Below, piece after piece: positions 6,099 to 6,281 of a DNA stretch of 6,281 nt; within the stretch, counting starts at the first letter, position 1; each line of letters begins with the position of its first letter. Location of the stretch: the NCBI GenBank assembly GCA_030145265.1, contig JAQYWA010000127.1, forward strand, positions 1 through 6,281, read 5' to 3'. Source of the DNA: Desulfuromonas sp. Lineage in GTDB: Bacteria; Desulfobacterota; Desulfuromonadia; Desulfuromonadales; Trichloromonadaceae. The notes below the pieces were generated by a model that had not been told where the DNA came from, made no database searches, and saw only the letters and a list, made by a program, of their open reading frames with translations. The position numbers were made by a program, and so were the translations under genes.

Positions 6099-6281
6099 CT
6101 AGAGAACTTCTCCGGCCACCAGGTCACGCAGACCGTGGATGGTGCCGCTGCCGTGCGGACTCTGAATCCGACAGACCGAGAACAGCAGGGTCACCCGGCT
6201 GTCGGTGGTCACCGCAGCCGTGCTCCCATTGAGACGCACCCCGGCCAGGTCGAGCCGCGAATTCGACGCCGCCACCGCCAC
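6099..6281 (-). CDS. C-terminal fragment of an unrecognised protein
   Basis: The last 60 codons of a gene whose start lies beyond the right edge, ending at TAG (6101-6099). The first visible codon is GTG, but there is no sign that it is the start. The fragment contains LNGSTAAVTTDSRVTLLFSV, an alternating hydrophobic pattern that suggests beta strands, and ends GLRDLVAGEVL. Nothing in it identifies a family. It is on the same strand as everything downstream and is separated from the pyrophosphatase gene by 103 bases with a weak terminator-like hairpin. I do not assign a function. Confidence 0.55.
   Translation of the reverse strand: MAVAASNSRLDLAGVRLNGSTAAVTTDSRVTLLFSVCRIQSPHGSGTIHGLRDLVAGEVL

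Noticed and set aside
5996..6127. Upstream N-terminal extension of the MazG-like protein to an ATG at 6127
   Set aside because: It would overlap the preceding gene and cross the AT-rich gap. The AGGAGG ribosome binding site directly before the ATG at 5995 and the onset of family homology favour the shorter start.
5630..6232. A 200-codon open frame on the plus strand
   Set aside because: It lies opposite the MazG-like gene and the intergenic gap. The minus strand has the ribosome binding site and the conserved metal-binding motifs.
1..6281. CRISPR arrays, transposons, tRNA/rRNA genes, toxin-antitoxin or defence systems
   Set aside because: I saw no regularly spaced repeats, transposase motifs, terminal inverted repeats or tRNA-like cloverleaf. 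The MazG-like enzyme resembles a house-cleaning dCTPase, and no toxin partner is present.

Overview
The window reads as ordinary chromosomal core DNA of a moderately GC-rich, Gram-negative-type bacterium. Every gene I can support lies on the minus strand, so transcription runs from high to low coordinates. The DnaE is of the single-subunit proteobacterial kind, and the small nucleotide pyrophosphatase resembles DCTPP1/RS21-C6. With the maf/dnaE pairing this makes a Desulfuromonas/Geobacter-like or other delta-proteobacterial source plausible. That assignment is a guess from gene style, not a demonstrated fact.

Layout in transcription order: (1) 6281-6099, the C-terminal 60 codons of a gene cut by the window edge, not recognised. 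(2) 6098-5996, an AT-rich gap with a weak terminator-like hairpin and possible promoter sequence. (3) 5995-5624, a 123-aa MazG-like all-alpha NTP pyrophosphatase. (4) 5627-4623, a 334-aa HTH-WYL transcription regulator whose ATG overlaps the previous stop as ATGA. (5) 4545-4095, an unrecognised small gene that appears frameshifted: it begins in one frame behind a strong ribosome binding site and its likely C-terminus continues in another frame up to a TAA 32 bases before maf. (6) 4062-3481, a Maf/YceF-type nucleotide pyrophosphatase. (7) 3480-3276, a gap with two mutually exclusive hairpins and a candidate sigma70 promoter. (8) 3275-1, dnaE, the DNA polymerase III alpha subunit, running off the left edge after 1091 codons.

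The genes share a theme. Two enzymes hydrolyse non-canonical or surplus nucleoside triphosphates (MazG-like and Maf) and sit upstream of the replicative polymerase, with a WYL-domain regulator translationally coupled to one of them. This suggests a nucleotide-pool-hygiene and replication neighbourhood. Co-regulation is inference, since dnaE appears to have its own promoter. I see no mobile element, CRISPR array, RNA gene or defence system. The observations most worth a second look are the frameshift in the small gene (with a GC hairpin at the shift zone), the complete metal-ligand set in the DnaE PHP domain, and the WYL-MazG coupling.
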